Shown here: in pieces, positions 16,616-24,784 of the stretch
Numbering within the stretch: position 1 is the stretch's first letter
Layout of the letters: each line of letters starts with the position of its first letter
Assembly (NCBI GenBank): GCA_022778785.1
Contig: JALFSO010000009.1
Span: 1-64,000, forward strand
Reading direction: 5' to 3'
Length of the DNA: 64,000 nucleotides
From: Dysosmobacter sp.
GTDB lineage: Bacteria; Bacillota; Clostridia; Oscillospirales; Oscillospiraceae
Notes under the pieces: model-generated
What the model saw: the letters and a program-made list of their open reading frames with translations, nothing else
What the model was told of the DNA's origin: nothing
Databases searched by the model: none
Position numbers and translations under genes: made by a program

Positions 16616-16643
16616 AGAATATCATAATATTCTCATTATTCAA
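16616..16643 (-). promoter_or_regulatory. Promoter and operator of arsR-trxB-trxA
   Basis: On the minus strand, TTGAAT (16643-16638), 16-base spacer, TATTCT (16621-16616). The perfect repeat AGAATAT-CATA-ATATTCT (16616-16633) covers the -10 box, 36 bases from the start codon. Confidence 0.65.
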
Positions 16644-16714
16644 GTGGTTTTTGCAACATTACAGAAACCTTTTCCCTGTTCTGTCAGTATCCGGTGCCTG
16701 TCCGCTTTTTTGGA

Positions 16715-16743
16715 TTGCTTTTACTGCTGTCTTTTGCTAAAAT
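16715..16743 (+). promoter_or_regulatory. Promoter of rpe-recR
   Basis: TTGCTT (16715-16720), 17-base spacer, TAAAAT (16738-16743). Confidence 0.65.
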
Positions 16744-16749
16744 AAGGGC

Positions 16750-16980
16750 GGCGAAATCACAGGAGCCGGAAAAGGCGTTCCCTCCTCCGGCTCCTTATTC
16801 AAAAAAGCGGCAGCGCCCGACAGGGCGCCAGGTTCAGGCCTGGGAAGCCGCGTGGGATCCGTCGCGGGCGCACGGTTCCGCTCAGGGTAGTATATGCCCC
16901 GGCGGCGTCCGGGGGCACCCGGGCCGGAGTGCCTGTCCCTCTGCTTCTCCGGAATTTCACAAAAGAAATGAGGTCTTTTT
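16750..16980 (+). other. Long, GC-rich structured leader of rpe (possible RNA element)
   Basis: About 230 untranslated bases with several hairpins: GGAGCCGGA/TCCGGCTCC (16762-16794, then TTATTC), GCGCCC-GACA-GGGCGC, CCAGG-TTCAGG-CCTGG and GCCCCGG...CCGGGG. The first hairpin plus short T-rich tract could end a short transcript. It contains no reading frame I trust and no riboswitch consensus I recognise. An independent small RNA is possible. Confidence 0.45.
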
Positions 16981-17625
16981 ATGGTTAAAATCGCGCCCTC
17001 CATTCTCTCCGCTGATTTTGCGAATCTGGAGCGGGATATCCAGCGCATCAGCACCGCCGACTACGTCCATGTGGACGTGATGGACGGCATGTTCGTCCCC
17101 AACATCACCATCGGCATCCCGGTAGTGGCCTCCATCCGGAAGACCACGGAACTGCCCCTGGACGTCCATCTGATGATCGTCCAGCCGGTACGGTACGTGG
17201 AGCAGTTCTGCGACGCCGGCGCCGATCTGGTGACGGTGCATGTGGAATCCGACACCGAGGAGAACATCCACGCCGCCCTGGACAAGATCCACGCCAAGGG
17301 CAAGCGGGCCGGTATCGTCCTGAAGCCCAAGACCCCCGCCGAGGCGGCGCTGCCCTTCCTGGAGAAGGTGGATCTGATCCTGGTAATGACCGTGGAGCCC
17401 GGCTTCGGCGGTCAGAAGTTCATGGCGGACCAGATGGAGAAGGTCTCCGCCCTCCGGGCCCTCATCGATCAGCGGAACCCCGGCTGCGAGCTGGAGGTGG
17501 ACGGCGGCGTGGACCCCGTCACCTGCAAGACCTGCATCGCCGCCGGTGCCAACGTGCTGGTGGCGGGCAGCGCCGTCTACAAGGCAGCGGACATCCCCGC
17601 CCGCATTGCAGAACTGCGGGGCTGA
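16981..17625 (+). CDS. rpe: Ribulose-phosphate 3-epimerase
   Basis: This 214-residue TIM-barrel enzyme interconverts ribulose 5-phosphate and xylulose 5-phosphate. IAPSILSADF opens the protein. VDVMDGMFVPN carries a metal-binding aspartate and MTVEPGFGGQKF is the family signature. DGGV and GSAVY bind phosphate at the C-terminus. The GAGG site lies upstream of the ATG at 16981. recR follows 49 bases later. The usual rsgA neighbour is not present; instead there is a long structured leader. Confidence 0.95.
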   Translation: MVKIAPSILSADFANLERDIQRISTADYVHVDVMDGMFVPNITIGIPVVASIRKTTELPLDVHLMIVQPVRYVEQFCDAGADLVTVHVESDTEENIHAALDKIHAKGKRAGIVLKPKTPAEAALPFLEKVDLILVMTVEPGFGGQKFMADQMEKVSALRALIDQRNPGCELEVDGGVDPVTCKTCIAAGANVLVAGSAVYKAADIPARIAELRG

Positions 17626-17674
17626 AAAACGCTCCGGTCCGTAAGGCCGGTAATCCTCTACAAGGAGCACGCTT

Positions 17675-18274
17675 ATGGAGTACTTTCCCGCACCCCTGGA
17701 AAAATTAGTGGAGCAGTTCGCCAAACTGCCGGGCATCGGCGGCAAGTCCGCCCAGCGGCTGGCCTTCCATGTGCTGGGTCTGCCGGAGGCGGAGGCCCGG
17801 GAGTTCGCCGACGCCATTCTGGACGCCAAGAAAAGCGTCACCTGCTGTCCGGTGTGCCAGAACTTCACCGCCGGGGGACTGTGCCCCATCTGCTCCTCCC
17901 CCAAGCGGGACGGCTCCGTCATCTGCGTGGTGGCGGACCCCCGGGACGTAGCGGCCATGGAGCGGAGCCGGGAGTTCAACGGCCACTATCACGTACTCCA
18001 CGGCGTCATCTCCCCCATGAACCATGTGGGGCCGGACGACATCGCCATCAAACCCCTGCTGGAGCGGGTGGCCAAGGGCGGCGTCAACGAGGTCATCATG
18101 GCCACCAACCCCGACACCGAGGGCGAGGCCACGGCCATGTACATTGCCCGGCTGCTGAAGCCCTTCGGCGTCCGGGTCACCCGCCTGGCCTACGGCATCC
18201 CCGTGGGCGGACACCTGGAGTTTGCCGACGACGCCACCCTGGTCCGTGCCCTGGAGGGGCGTCAGGACCTGTGA
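17675..18274 (+). CDS. recR: Recombination protein RecR
   Basis: RecR (199 residues) works with RecF and RecO in loading RecA during gap repair. A helix-hairpin-helix near LPGIGGKSAQRLAFH is followed by a zinc finger (Cys58, Cys61, Cys70, Cys73). A Toprim domain then starts at about residue 80 (ICVVADPRDVAAME; ATNPDTEGEATAMY). In many Firmicutes recR follows dnaX-ybaB; here those two genes lie about 40 kb away and recR is paired with rpe. AAGGAGC lies before the ATG. Confidence 0.96.
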   Translation: MEYFPAPLEKLVEQFAKLPGIGGKSAQRLAFHVLGLPEAEAREFADAILDAKKSVTCCPVCQNFTAGGLCPICSSPKRDGSVICVVADPRDVAAMERSREFNGHYHVLHGVISPMNHVGPDDIAIKPLLERVAKGGVNEVIMATNPDTEGEATAMYIARLLKPFGVRVTRLAYGIPVGGHLEFADDATLVRALEGRQDL

Positions 18275-18287
18275 TCCACGAAAAATT

Positions 18288-18326
18288 CATCCCCCGCCGG
18301 AGCCTCCGGCGGGGGATGTTCTTTTA
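18288..18326. terminator. Bidirectional terminator, recR / DUF3810 gene
   Basis: Perfect 14-bp stem CATCCCCCGCCGGA / TCCGGCGGGGGATG with a GCC loop. TTCTTTT follows on plus and GAATTTTTC on minus. Confidence 0.9.
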
Positions 18327-19622
18327 TCATGTTCTATCCTTGTAGTAGGCCACCAGCATATCCACCACGGTGCCGTAGGATTGCAGGCCGTCCTCCTCGC
18401 CGTAGCCCTTCAGGAAGCTGTCGTAGACCCTGTTGGACGCCTTTTTCACGGTGCTGTCCCGGAACTGCCGCCAGTAGGCGTTGTTGTCGCTGAGATCCGC
18501 CCGCACCGTCTCCGGCAGGGAGGCGTAGATGGGCTCCCACAGGCTCTGGTCCTTGCCGTACAGGGCATTGCCCAGATAGATGTAACCCAGCAGCCAGCCG
18601 GAATACTCGTAGGCGCTGTCCCCGCAGGAGGTGGAGGACAGGATGGCCAGGAAATTGCACTCCTGCTCCGACGCGATGCCCCGCTGGTGGGCCAGCTCAT
18701 GGGCAATGGTGGAGGGCAGCAGGCAGGCGGGGGAGTCCACGTTTACATTGGATTCCCCGGTAAAGGGACAGTAGACGCCGGTGAAGTCCATGCGGCTCAT
18801 GATCCGGGAGAAATAGACCGCCTTGGGGGGCCGGTCGTCGAAGGCCAGGAAGGGGAACCGCCTGGCCGTCTCGTCGTAGACGCGGACGCTCTTTTCAAAG
18901 ATCTCCTCCCGGGACACGGCGAACAGGCCGTTTTCATCCCGCTCCACCGCATCAGCGGTGTCGATGAGCCGGTCGGCGAAGTACCGGGTCACCCGCTTCA
19001 GATCGTCCTTGGCCACGTCCTCGGCGTAGATGCCGGACAGCTCCTGGAATCCGGCCACGTAGTAGTTGACGCCCCAGAGGTAGCAGAACCCCACATAGAC
19101 CGTCAGTCCCGCGCAGGCGGCCCCCAGCAGGGCGCTGTAGGCCCGCTGCCGCCGTTCCCGGCTGCACAGCACGGCGATGGCCAGCCACACCGCCCCGGCC
19201 AGCAGCCACGGCGGAATGACGCCGTACAGGACGGCGCTCCAATAGACGGCGCCATAGGACAGGAAGCAGGCCAGAGCCATGAAGCCCCCCAGCACCAGGG
19301 ACATCACCGCCGCCATGCCGAGGGTCAGCTTCACCGCCGCGGCCTCCGGACGGAGCTTCGCTCCCCGCCGGGCCACGGCAATGACGCTCCAGATCACATA
19401 CGCCGCTGCCAGCAGCACCAGCAGGACGTACAGCACCTCCATGACGGACACGGTGGTGAGATAGCAGGCCCTTCCGATGGCCCGCCGCACCGCCCCCATG
19501 GCCCCCGCCAGGGCAGTCATGACCGGGCGGCTGCTCCGGCACAGCCAGAAGATTGCCAGCAGCGCCAGGTCCGCCAGCAGCCAGATGTGCAGTTTTCGAT
19601 GCCGCAGGAAAAACGCTTTCAA
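18327..19622 (-). CDS. DUF3810-family membrane zinc metallopeptidase-like protein
   Basis: A 431-residue protein. Hydrophobic segments at about 12-28, 60-84, 98-122 and 132-152 anchor it; a large domain follows. That domain holds the HExxH zinc site (His308-Glu-Leu-Ala-His312) in STIAHELAHQRG, with Glu319 or Glu321 downstream as a candidate third ligand. The FDDRPPKAVYFS and CPFTGESNVN segments fit DUF3810. Substrates of this family are not known to me. It sits just upstream of (and on the same strand as) nothing else; the ABC transporter ends 13 bases before its start, so it may be the last gene of that operon. Confidence 0.78.
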   Translation of the reverse strand: MKAFFLRHRKLHIWLLADLALLAIFWLCRSSRPVMTALAGAMGAVRRAIGRACYLTTVSVMEVLYVLLVLLAAAYVIWSVIAVARRGAKLRPEAAAVKLTLGMAAVMSLVLGGFMALACFLSYGAVYWSAVLYGVIPPWLLAGAVWLAIAVLCSRERRQRAYSALLGAACAGLTVYVGFCYLWGVNYYVAGFQELSGIYAEDVAKDDLKRVTRYFADRLIDTADAVERDENGLFAVSREEIFEKSVRVYDETARRFPFLAFDDRPPKAVYFSRIMSRMDFTGVYCPFTGESNVNVDSPACLLPSTIAHELAHQRGIASEQECNFLAILSSTSCGDSAYEYSGWLLGYIYLGNALYGKDQSLWEPIYASLPETVRADLSDNNAYWRQFRDSTVKKASNRVYDSFLKGYGEEDGLQSYGTVVDMLVAYYKDRT

Positions 19623-19634
19623 AGGGAAACTCCT

Positions 19635-20372
19635 TTACTGTGCCGCCGCCAGAAGCTGCTTCGTATAGTCGCACTGGGGATGGTCGAAGATGTCGTCCAC
19701 CGTCCCCTGCTCCACCACACGGCCGGATTTCATTACCAGCACCCGGTCGCAGAGCTGATAGACCACGTTGAGATCGTGGGAGATGAACAGATAGCTCAGG
19801 TCCAGCTCGTCCCGGAGCTGCCGCAGCAGCTTCAGGATCTGGGCCTGAATGGTGACGTCCAGGGCGCTGACCGGCTCGTCGGCAATGAGGAACCGGGGCC
19901 GCTGGATCAGGGCCACGGCGATGCTGACCCGCTGGCGCTGTCCGCCGGACAGCTCCGAGGGCTTCGCCGCCAGACACTCCTCCGGCAGCTCCACCCGGTC
20001 CAGGATCTCCCGCACCCGGCGCTTCCGCTCCGCCGCGTCATATTTGCCGTAGATCCGCAGGGGCTCCTCCAGGATCCAGGATACAGGATAGGCGGGGTTC
20101 AGGGAGCTGTAGGGGTCCTGGAAGATCATCTGGGGCCGCTTCGTATAGTGGACGACCTCTCCCCGGTCCGGCTTCACCATGCCCAGGATGGTCTTCGCCA
20201 GAGTGGATTTTCCGGTGCCGGACTCGCCCACCAGGCCCAAAATCTCGCCGTGGCGGACGTCGAAGGTGACGTCGTGAAGGACCTGATGGAAGGTCTTCTT
20301 CTCAAACAGTCCCCCCTCCCGGTAGCCGCTGGTGACGTGCCGGACGGAGAGGACCAGTTCCTCATTGGCCAT
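19635..20372 (-). CDS. Peptide ABC transporter ATP-binding protein (DppF/OppF type)
   Basis: A 245-residue ATPase: Walker [11 protein letters not shown]-loop [12 protein letters not shown], signature LSGGQRQR, Walker B FLIADEP and H-loop FISHDLNVV. The Q-loop sequence with SSLNP is typical of the F-type ATPase of di- and oligopeptide importers. At 245 residues it lacks most of the C-terminal oligopeptide domain. It overlaps the D-type ATPase gene by 11 bases and pairs with it in the complex. Confidence 0.92.
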   Translation of the reverse strand: MANEELVLSVRHVTSGYREGGLFEKKTFHQVLHDVTFDVRHGEILGLVGESGTGKSTLAKTILGMVKPDRGEVVHYTKRPQMIFQDPYSSLNPAYPVSWILEEPLRIYGKYDAAERKRRVREILDRVELPEECLAAKPSELSGGQRQRVSIAVALIQRPRFLIADEPVSALDVTIQAQILKLLRQLRDELDLSYLFISHDLNVVYQLCDRVLVMKSGRVVEQGTVDDIFDHPQCDYTKQLLAAAQ

Positions 20373-21162
20373 GGCCGGTGTCCTCCTTCCGGTCCCGGGT
20401 GGGGATGGCGGCGATGAGCCGCTTGGTGTAATCGTGGGTGGGATGGGTCCAGACCTGTTCCGTGGGGCCCTCCTCCACCAGACGGCCCCGCTGCATCACC
20501 GCCACCCGTCCGCACAGCTTCCGCACCACGTTCAGGTTGTGGGAGATGAACAGCATGGACATTCCGTACTCCCGGTTCAGCTTCTTCAACAGCTCCAGAA
20601 TCTGGGCCTGGATGGTGACGTCCAGGGCGGTGGTGGGCTCGTCCAGCAGCAGCAGGCCGGGACGGCTGACGATGGCCGCGGCGATCATGGCCCGCTGGAG
20701 CATGCCGCCAGACAGCTCATAGGGGTACTTGCCGTACACCGTCTCCGGCTCCGGCAATTCCACGTCCCGCAGGGCCTCCAGGGCCGCGGCGCGGCGGGCG
20801 GACTTGTCCAGCTTCGTGTGGAGCAGCAGCGTCTCCTCCACCTGGGCGCCCACCTTCATCAGCGGGTCCATGCAGCTCATGGGCTCCTGGAACACCACGC
20901 CGATGCGCCTGCCCTGCACCGTCCGCAGCAGGGACCGGTCCGCGTGGAGCAGTTCCGTGCCGTCCAGCAGGATCTGGCCGGAGTAGCTGCACTGGCGCCG
21001 GGGCAGCAGGCCCGCCACGCTCATGGCGGTGACGGATTTTCCGGAGCCGGACTCTCCCACCAGACCCACGATCTCGCCGTCATGGATGGTCAGGGACACA
21101 CCCTGCACCGCCTCCCGGTCCCGGTTGTGGAACTTCACATGGAGGTCTCTGATCTCAAGCAT
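20362..21162 (-). CDS. Peptide ABC transporter ATP-binding protein (DppD/OppD type)
   Basis: A 266-residue ATPase with Walker [11 protein letters not shown], the D-type Q-loop [15 protein letters not shown], signature [12 protein letters not shown], Walker [13 protein letters not shown] and H-loop [12 protein letters not shown] hydrolysis by the D/F heterodimer drives import through the two permeases encoded upstream. It overlaps the C-type permease gene by 8 bases. The signature LSGGM rather than LSGGQ is common in D-type subunits. Confidence 0.92.
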   Translation of the reverse strand: MLEIRDLHVKFHNRDREAVQGVSLTIHDGEIVGLVGESGSGKSVTAMSVAGLLPRRQCSYSGQILLDGTELLHADRSLLRTVQGRRIGVVFQEPMSCMDPLMKVGAQVEETLLLHTKLDKSARRAAALEALRDVELPEPETVYGKYPYELSGGMLQRAMIAAAIVSRPGLLLLDEPTTALDVTIQAQILELLKKLNREYGMSMLFISHNLNVVRKLCGRVAVMQRGRLVEEGPTEQVWTHPTHDYTKRLIAAIPTRDRKEDTGHGQ

Positions 21163-21958
21163 ACCGCTGCCCTCCGTTCCGCCGCTGCAAGCCCTCGCCG
21201 ATAAGGCCCACGCCGAAGATCATCAGCACGATGACCCCGCCGGTGCCTAAGGCGTACCATGGGGCGGAGTACAGCATGCTCTGGGCCTCGGAGAGCATAT
21301 ACCCCAGGGACGACATGCTGCCGATGCCCAGATAGCTCATGGACGCCTCCGCCAGCACGGCGTTGTTGAAGCCGATGGTGACAGCGGGCAGCAGTACATT
21401 CAATGTATTGGGCAGAATGTGGACGTACAGGATGCGGGTTTTGGAGGCCCCCATCAGCCGTGCGCTTTTCACGTAGTTCACGTCCCGGCAGGCGGCGTAG
21501 GCCGACCGGGCCATCCGGGTGAAGCTGGGGATGAACACGATGCCCAGAGCCAGGATCACGTTGTAGGTCCCAGGCCCCAGGACACTGACGAACACCAGAC
21601 CCAGCAGGATGCTGGGAAAGGCGGTCATGGCATCGTTGAACCGCATGAGGACGGCGTCCACCCGTCCGCCGAAGTAGCCGGTGAGGGAACCGGCGATGAG
21701 ACCGCAGCCGCCGCCGATGGCCACGGTACACAGAGCGATGACCAGCGTGGTGCCCGCGCCCTTCATGACCCGGCTGAAGATGTCCCGGCCGAAGTTGTCC
21801 GTGCCCATCCAATGGGCCAGGGACGGGGGCAGCAGCTTCTCCGCCCCGGACATGGCGGAGGGGTCGTAGGGCGTCCAGAAGGCGCTGAGGAGGATCATGG
21901 CGAACAGCACCGCCGTGATAATGCAGCCGGCGGTGAGATATCCGTTGCTCTTTTTCAC
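21155..21958 (-). CDS. Peptide ABC transporter permease (DppC/OppC type)
   Basis: A 267-residue membrane protein: a first helix at about 10-28, LGTDNFGRD-like GTDNFGRDIFSRV (the C-type hallmark), then five more helices. The EAA-type ATPase-coupling loop is near YVKSARLMGASKTRILYVH. It forms the channel with the B-type permease. It overlaps both neighbours by a few bases (21955-21958 upstream, 21155-21162 downstream), indicating translational coupling. Confidence 0.92.
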   Translation of the reverse strand: MKKSNGYLTAGCIITAVLFAMILLSAFWTPYDPSAMSGAEKLLPPSLAHWMGTDNFGRDIFSRVMKGAGTTLVIALCTVAIGGGCGLIAGSLTGYFGGRVDAVLMRFNDAMTAFPSILLGLVFVSVLGPGTYNVILALGIVFIPSFTRMARSAYAACRDVNYVKSARLMGASKTRILYVHILPNTLNVLLPAVTIGFNNAVLAEASMSYLGIGSMSSLGYMLSEAQSMLYSAPWYALGTGGVIVLMIFGVGLIGEGLQRRNGGQRYA

Positions 21959-22929
21959 TCTCCGTCACCTCCCAGCCGCAGACGCGGGTCAATGCGCTGG
22001 GCGATGAGATCTCCCACGGTGTTGGACAGCACCACCCACAGCGCCAGAATGACGATGATGGCCTCCACCACCGTCCAGTCCCGGTAGCCGATGCTGCCCA
22101 GCAGCAGGCGGCCCAGTCCCGGCACGCCGAAGACCTGCTCCACCACAATGGAACCGGCGATGACCTCCGCCATGGTCTGGGCCAGGAAGGCCACCACCGG
22201 CGCCATGGCGTTTTTCAGCACGTGGCGGCGGAGGACGCCCCTCCGGTCATTGCCTCGGGAGATGGCGGTGCGGACGTAGTCCCGGTTCATCTCCCCCAGC
22301 AGGGTGCTGCGGAGCATCCGGACAGTCATGGCCACCCGGGGGATGGCGATGGATACCGCCGGAAACAGCAGATACCAGAAAAACTCGCCGGGGTCCTCCG
22401 AAAAGGCGGGAAAGTTTCCCTGGGGCTGGAACCAGTGCAGCAGGATGCCGAACACCCAGGAGATGAGGATGCTGGAGAAGAAGGGCGGGAAGGCCATGAA
22501 CAGCTGGTTCAGCACCGTCCGCAGGGCAGCGAAGGCCCGGCTCCCCCGCCCCGTGCGGCCCTCATACCGGATGGACCGGACGCCCATGGGGATGGACACC
22601 GCCGCGATGATCAGAAAGCTCATGAGGGACAGGCACAGCGTCACCGGCAGCCGTGGGGCCAGCAGGGACGACACCGGCACCTGATAGTGGGCGGAGACGC
22701 CGAAGTCCCCGGTGACGGCGCCGGAGAGCCACTCGCCGTACCGCACCAGCAGAGGACGGTCCAGTCCCAGCTCCGCCCGGAGGGCCGCCACCCGCTCCGG
22801 CGTGGCCTCGGTGCCCAGCTGGGCGATGGCCGCGTCTCCGGACACCAGGGAGAAGGCGAAAAACGCCAGAAAGGAGACGATGAGCATGGTAACCAGCAGC
22901 GTCAAGAGTTTTTTCGCCGCGTACTTCAT
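21955..22929 (-). CDS. Peptide ABC transporter permease (DppB/OppB type)
   Basis: A 324-residue membrane protein with about six helices, the segment LGLDRPLLVRYGEWLSGAVTG typical of B-type permeases, and the coupling loop RDYVRTAISRGNDRRGVLRRH. Two ATG codons lie near each other. The first abuts AAGGAG with no spacer, so I take the second (MKYAAKK), which gives a 9-base spacer. It lies 70 bases after the binding-protein gene, across a stable hairpin. Confidence 0.9.
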   Translation of the reverse strand: MKYAAKKLLTLLVTMLIVSFLAFFAFSLVSGDAAIAQLGTEATPERVAALRAELGLDRPLLVRYGEWLSGAVTGDFGVSAHYQVPVSSLLAPRLPVTLCLSLMSFLIIAAVSIPMGVRSIRYEGRTGRGSRAFAALRTVLNQLFMAFPPFFSSILISWVFGILLHWFQPQGNFPAFSEDPGEFFWYLLFPAVSIAIPRVAMTVRMLRSTLLGEMNRDYVRTAISRGNDRRGVLRRHVLKNAMAPVVAFLAQTMAEVIAGSIVVEQVFGVPGLGRLLLGSIGYRDWTVVEAIIVILALWVVLSNTVGDLIAQRIDPRLRLGGDGE

Positions 22930-22956
22930 ACTCGTCATCTCCTTGATTGGGTCTGC

Positions 22957-22981
22957 CCGGGGCGGATGCGCTCCGCCCCGG
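22957..22981 (-). terminator. Intercistronic hairpin, binding protein / permease
   Basis: Perfect 10-bp GC stem CCGGGGCGGA / TCCGCCCCGG with a 5-base loop and no T-run. It probably stabilises or partly terminates the binding-protein mRNA, giving excess binding protein over permease. Confidence 0.65.
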
Positions 22982-22999
22982 ACGGATCAGTTGTTCTCA

Positions 23000-24556
23000 T
23001 TACTTGAACCGGACGGTGGACAGATCCATGACATAGATGGGATAGAAGGCATAGCCCTCCAGATCAGACCGGATGGCCACCAGGTCCGCCAGATCCTGGA
23101 TGTAGACGTTGGCGGCGTGCTCCGTCAGGTTCCGCTCCATGGCCTTGTAGATGTCCGTGCGGCTGGCGTCGTCCTTCTCGTTGAGGGCCTGCTGGAACAG
23201 GGCGTCGTAGTCCGCGTTGTTGTAGTTGATGAAGTTCTTGCTGTAGTCGGAGGTGAACCGCTCCAGCAGGGCACGGGCGGTCATGTTGGAGGCGTCCACG
23301 CCCACCACCGTGGTCTGGAAGTTCCGGCCCACGTACACGTCGCTGACCCAGGTGTTCCAGTCCACCAGATTGATGGTGGCGTTGACGCCGATGCCCTTCA
23401 GCTGCTCCACCAGCACCTCGGCGGTGTCGATGTGGGGCTGATAGTTGGAGGGAACGGTGATGGTCAGATCAAAGCCGTCGGGATAGCCGGCCTGGGCCAG
23501 AAGCTCCTTGCCTTTTTCCACATCCCGGGTGTAGTAGTCGGTAAGGCTGTCATCAAAATACTTGCCGAAGGTGGGGTACATGCTGGAGCCGATGGCCTTG
23601 CCGTGGCCGTCGCCGATGAAGTCCAGGATCTCCTGCTTGTCCACGGCGTAGCACAGGGCCTGCCGCACCAGCTCATTGTCCAGGGGGGCCACGGCGTTGT
23701 TCAGATACAGAGCCTGCACCAGATTCATGGTGCCCTCCAGAATGGTGTATCTGTCACCCAGCTGGGCCACCTGGGTGGAGGTCAGGTGGGCGCAGAAGTC
23801 CACGGCGCCGCTCTGAAGCGCCTGGACCAGGGCGTCAGCGTTCTCGATGATCTTGAAGGTCACCTTGTCCAGATACGCGGGGGTGCCCCAGTACTCGTCA
23901 AATTTCTCCAGTACGATGGACTCCTGGGGCGTCCGGGACACGAACTTGAACGGTCCGGTGCCCACGGGGGCGTCGTCCTGTCCGTCATAGTCCCTGGGCA
24001 GGATGGCGGTGGTCAGATAGGAAAGGAACTCATTGTCCGCTTCCTTCAGTGTGATGACGACGGTGCTGTCGTCCGCGGCCTCTACCGCCTGGATATTGGA
24101 AAACGCCTCCACCAGGGGCTTCTCTCTCCCCGTGGTGTCGGCGCAGCGTTCAATGGAATATACCACATCGTCCGCAGTCACCGACGCTCCGTTGTGGAAC
24201 TTCACGCCCTCACGCAGAGTGAAGGTGTAGGTGGTCCCATCCTCGGACTCCTCATACTTTTCAGCGACCGCGGGAATCAGATCTCCGTCTGAAGTGGGCT
24301 TCATCAGGCCCTCAAAGACATTAAATAAGACCTCTTTGGTTCCTGCCGCCACCGCCAGGTGAGGGTCAAGACTGTTGTCCAGGTCCTGCGCGATGGCCAC
24401 CGTGATCTCATTGCTGACCGGTGCCGTCGCGCTGGCAGAGCCGCTGCTCTGGTTCGCTCCCTGAGACCCCGCCGCCTGGCTGCTGTCTCCGCATCCGCTG
24501 AGTACAGTGCTCAGGAGGGCCGTCAGAAGCAGGAGTGCTAAAATACGCTTCTTCAT
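23000..24556 (-). CDS. Peptide ABC transporter substrate-binding lipoprotein (DppA type)
   Basis: A 518-residue family-5 solute-binding protein with lipobox LSGC at about residue 22 and a Ser/Ala/Gly-rich linker. Then come the signature LDNSLDPHLAV, FHNGASVTADDVVYSIER, VGTGPFKF and LRQALCYAVDK-like VRQALCYAVDKQEI segments. It is the first gene of the transporter operon and its product should deliver peptides, or another ligand such as nickel chelates or glutathione, to the DppBC channel. The specificity is not visible. Confidence 0.92.
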   Translation of the reverse strand: MKKRILALLLLTALLSTVLSGCGDSSQAAGSQGANQSSGSASATAPVSNEITVAIAQDLDNSLDPHLAVAAGTKEVLFNVFEGLMKPTSDGDLIPAVAEKYEESEDGTTYTFTLREGVKFHNGASVTADDVVYSIERCADTTGREKPLVEAFSNIQAVEAADDSTVVITLKEADNEFLSYLTTAILPRDYDGQDDAPVGTGPFKFVSRTPQESIVLEKFDEYWGTPAYLDKVTFKIIENADALVQALQSGAVDFCAHLTSTQVAQLGDRYTILEGTMNLVQALYLNNAVAPLDNELVRQALCYAVDKQEILDFIGDGHGKAIGSSMYPTFGKYFDDSLTDYYTRDVEKGKELLAQAGYPDGFDLTITVPSNYQPHIDTAEVLVEQLKGIGVNATINLVDWNTWVSDVYVGRNFQTTVVGVDASNMTARALLERFTSDYSKNFINYNNADYDALFQQALNEKDDASRTDIYKAMERNLTEHAANVYIQDLADLVAIRSDLEGYAFYPIYVMDLSTVRFK

Positions 24557-24639
24557 GGTTCTTTCTCCTTACATTTCGTAGCCGCCGCCCATAGGCGGTC
24601 GGCCCGACAGAATTCGGCTCTATTCACTTGTAAAGCAAC

Positions 24640-24668
24640 TGTTCGGGTGTCACTTTCACCCGTGAACA
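24640..24668. promoter_or_regulatory. Inverted repeat upstream of dppA-type gene
   Basis: TGTTC-GGGTG and CACCC-GTGAACA form a 5+5-bp repeat about 90 bases upstream of the start codon; a candidate operator or leader hairpin. No clear promoter is visible in 24557-24639. Confidence 0.4.
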
Positions 24669-24680
24669 AGCCGTTTGCGG

Positions 24681-24725
24681 CAAAATGCCGCCTTACGGGA
24701 CGCCACTGTCCCGCAAGACGGCATT
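24681..24725 (-). terminator. Terminator of AI-2E-type permease gene
   Basis: 18-bp stem (24684-24701 with 24708-24725). The two sites that are not Watson-Crick become G-U pairs only when read as minus-strand RNA. TTTT follows at 24685-24682. The strand preference supports minus-strand termination. Confidence 0.85.
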
Positions 24726-24784
24726 GTACACGAATCCTTTGAAAATTACAAGCCCCTGGCAGAAAAAACAGAACTTTCCGCTCC

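Noticed and set aside
16900..16980. T-box-like string near rpe (AGGGTAGTAT)
   Set aside because: It lacks the GGTACCGCG core, specifier and antiterminator, and rpe is not an amino-acid gene.
18222..20417. Very long open frame (over 700 codons) on the plus strand
   Set aside because: It runs antisense through the DUF3810 and ATPase genes, its protein is low-complexity Gly/Gln/His/Pro-rich, and it lacks a ribosome site; it is a by-product of high GC content.
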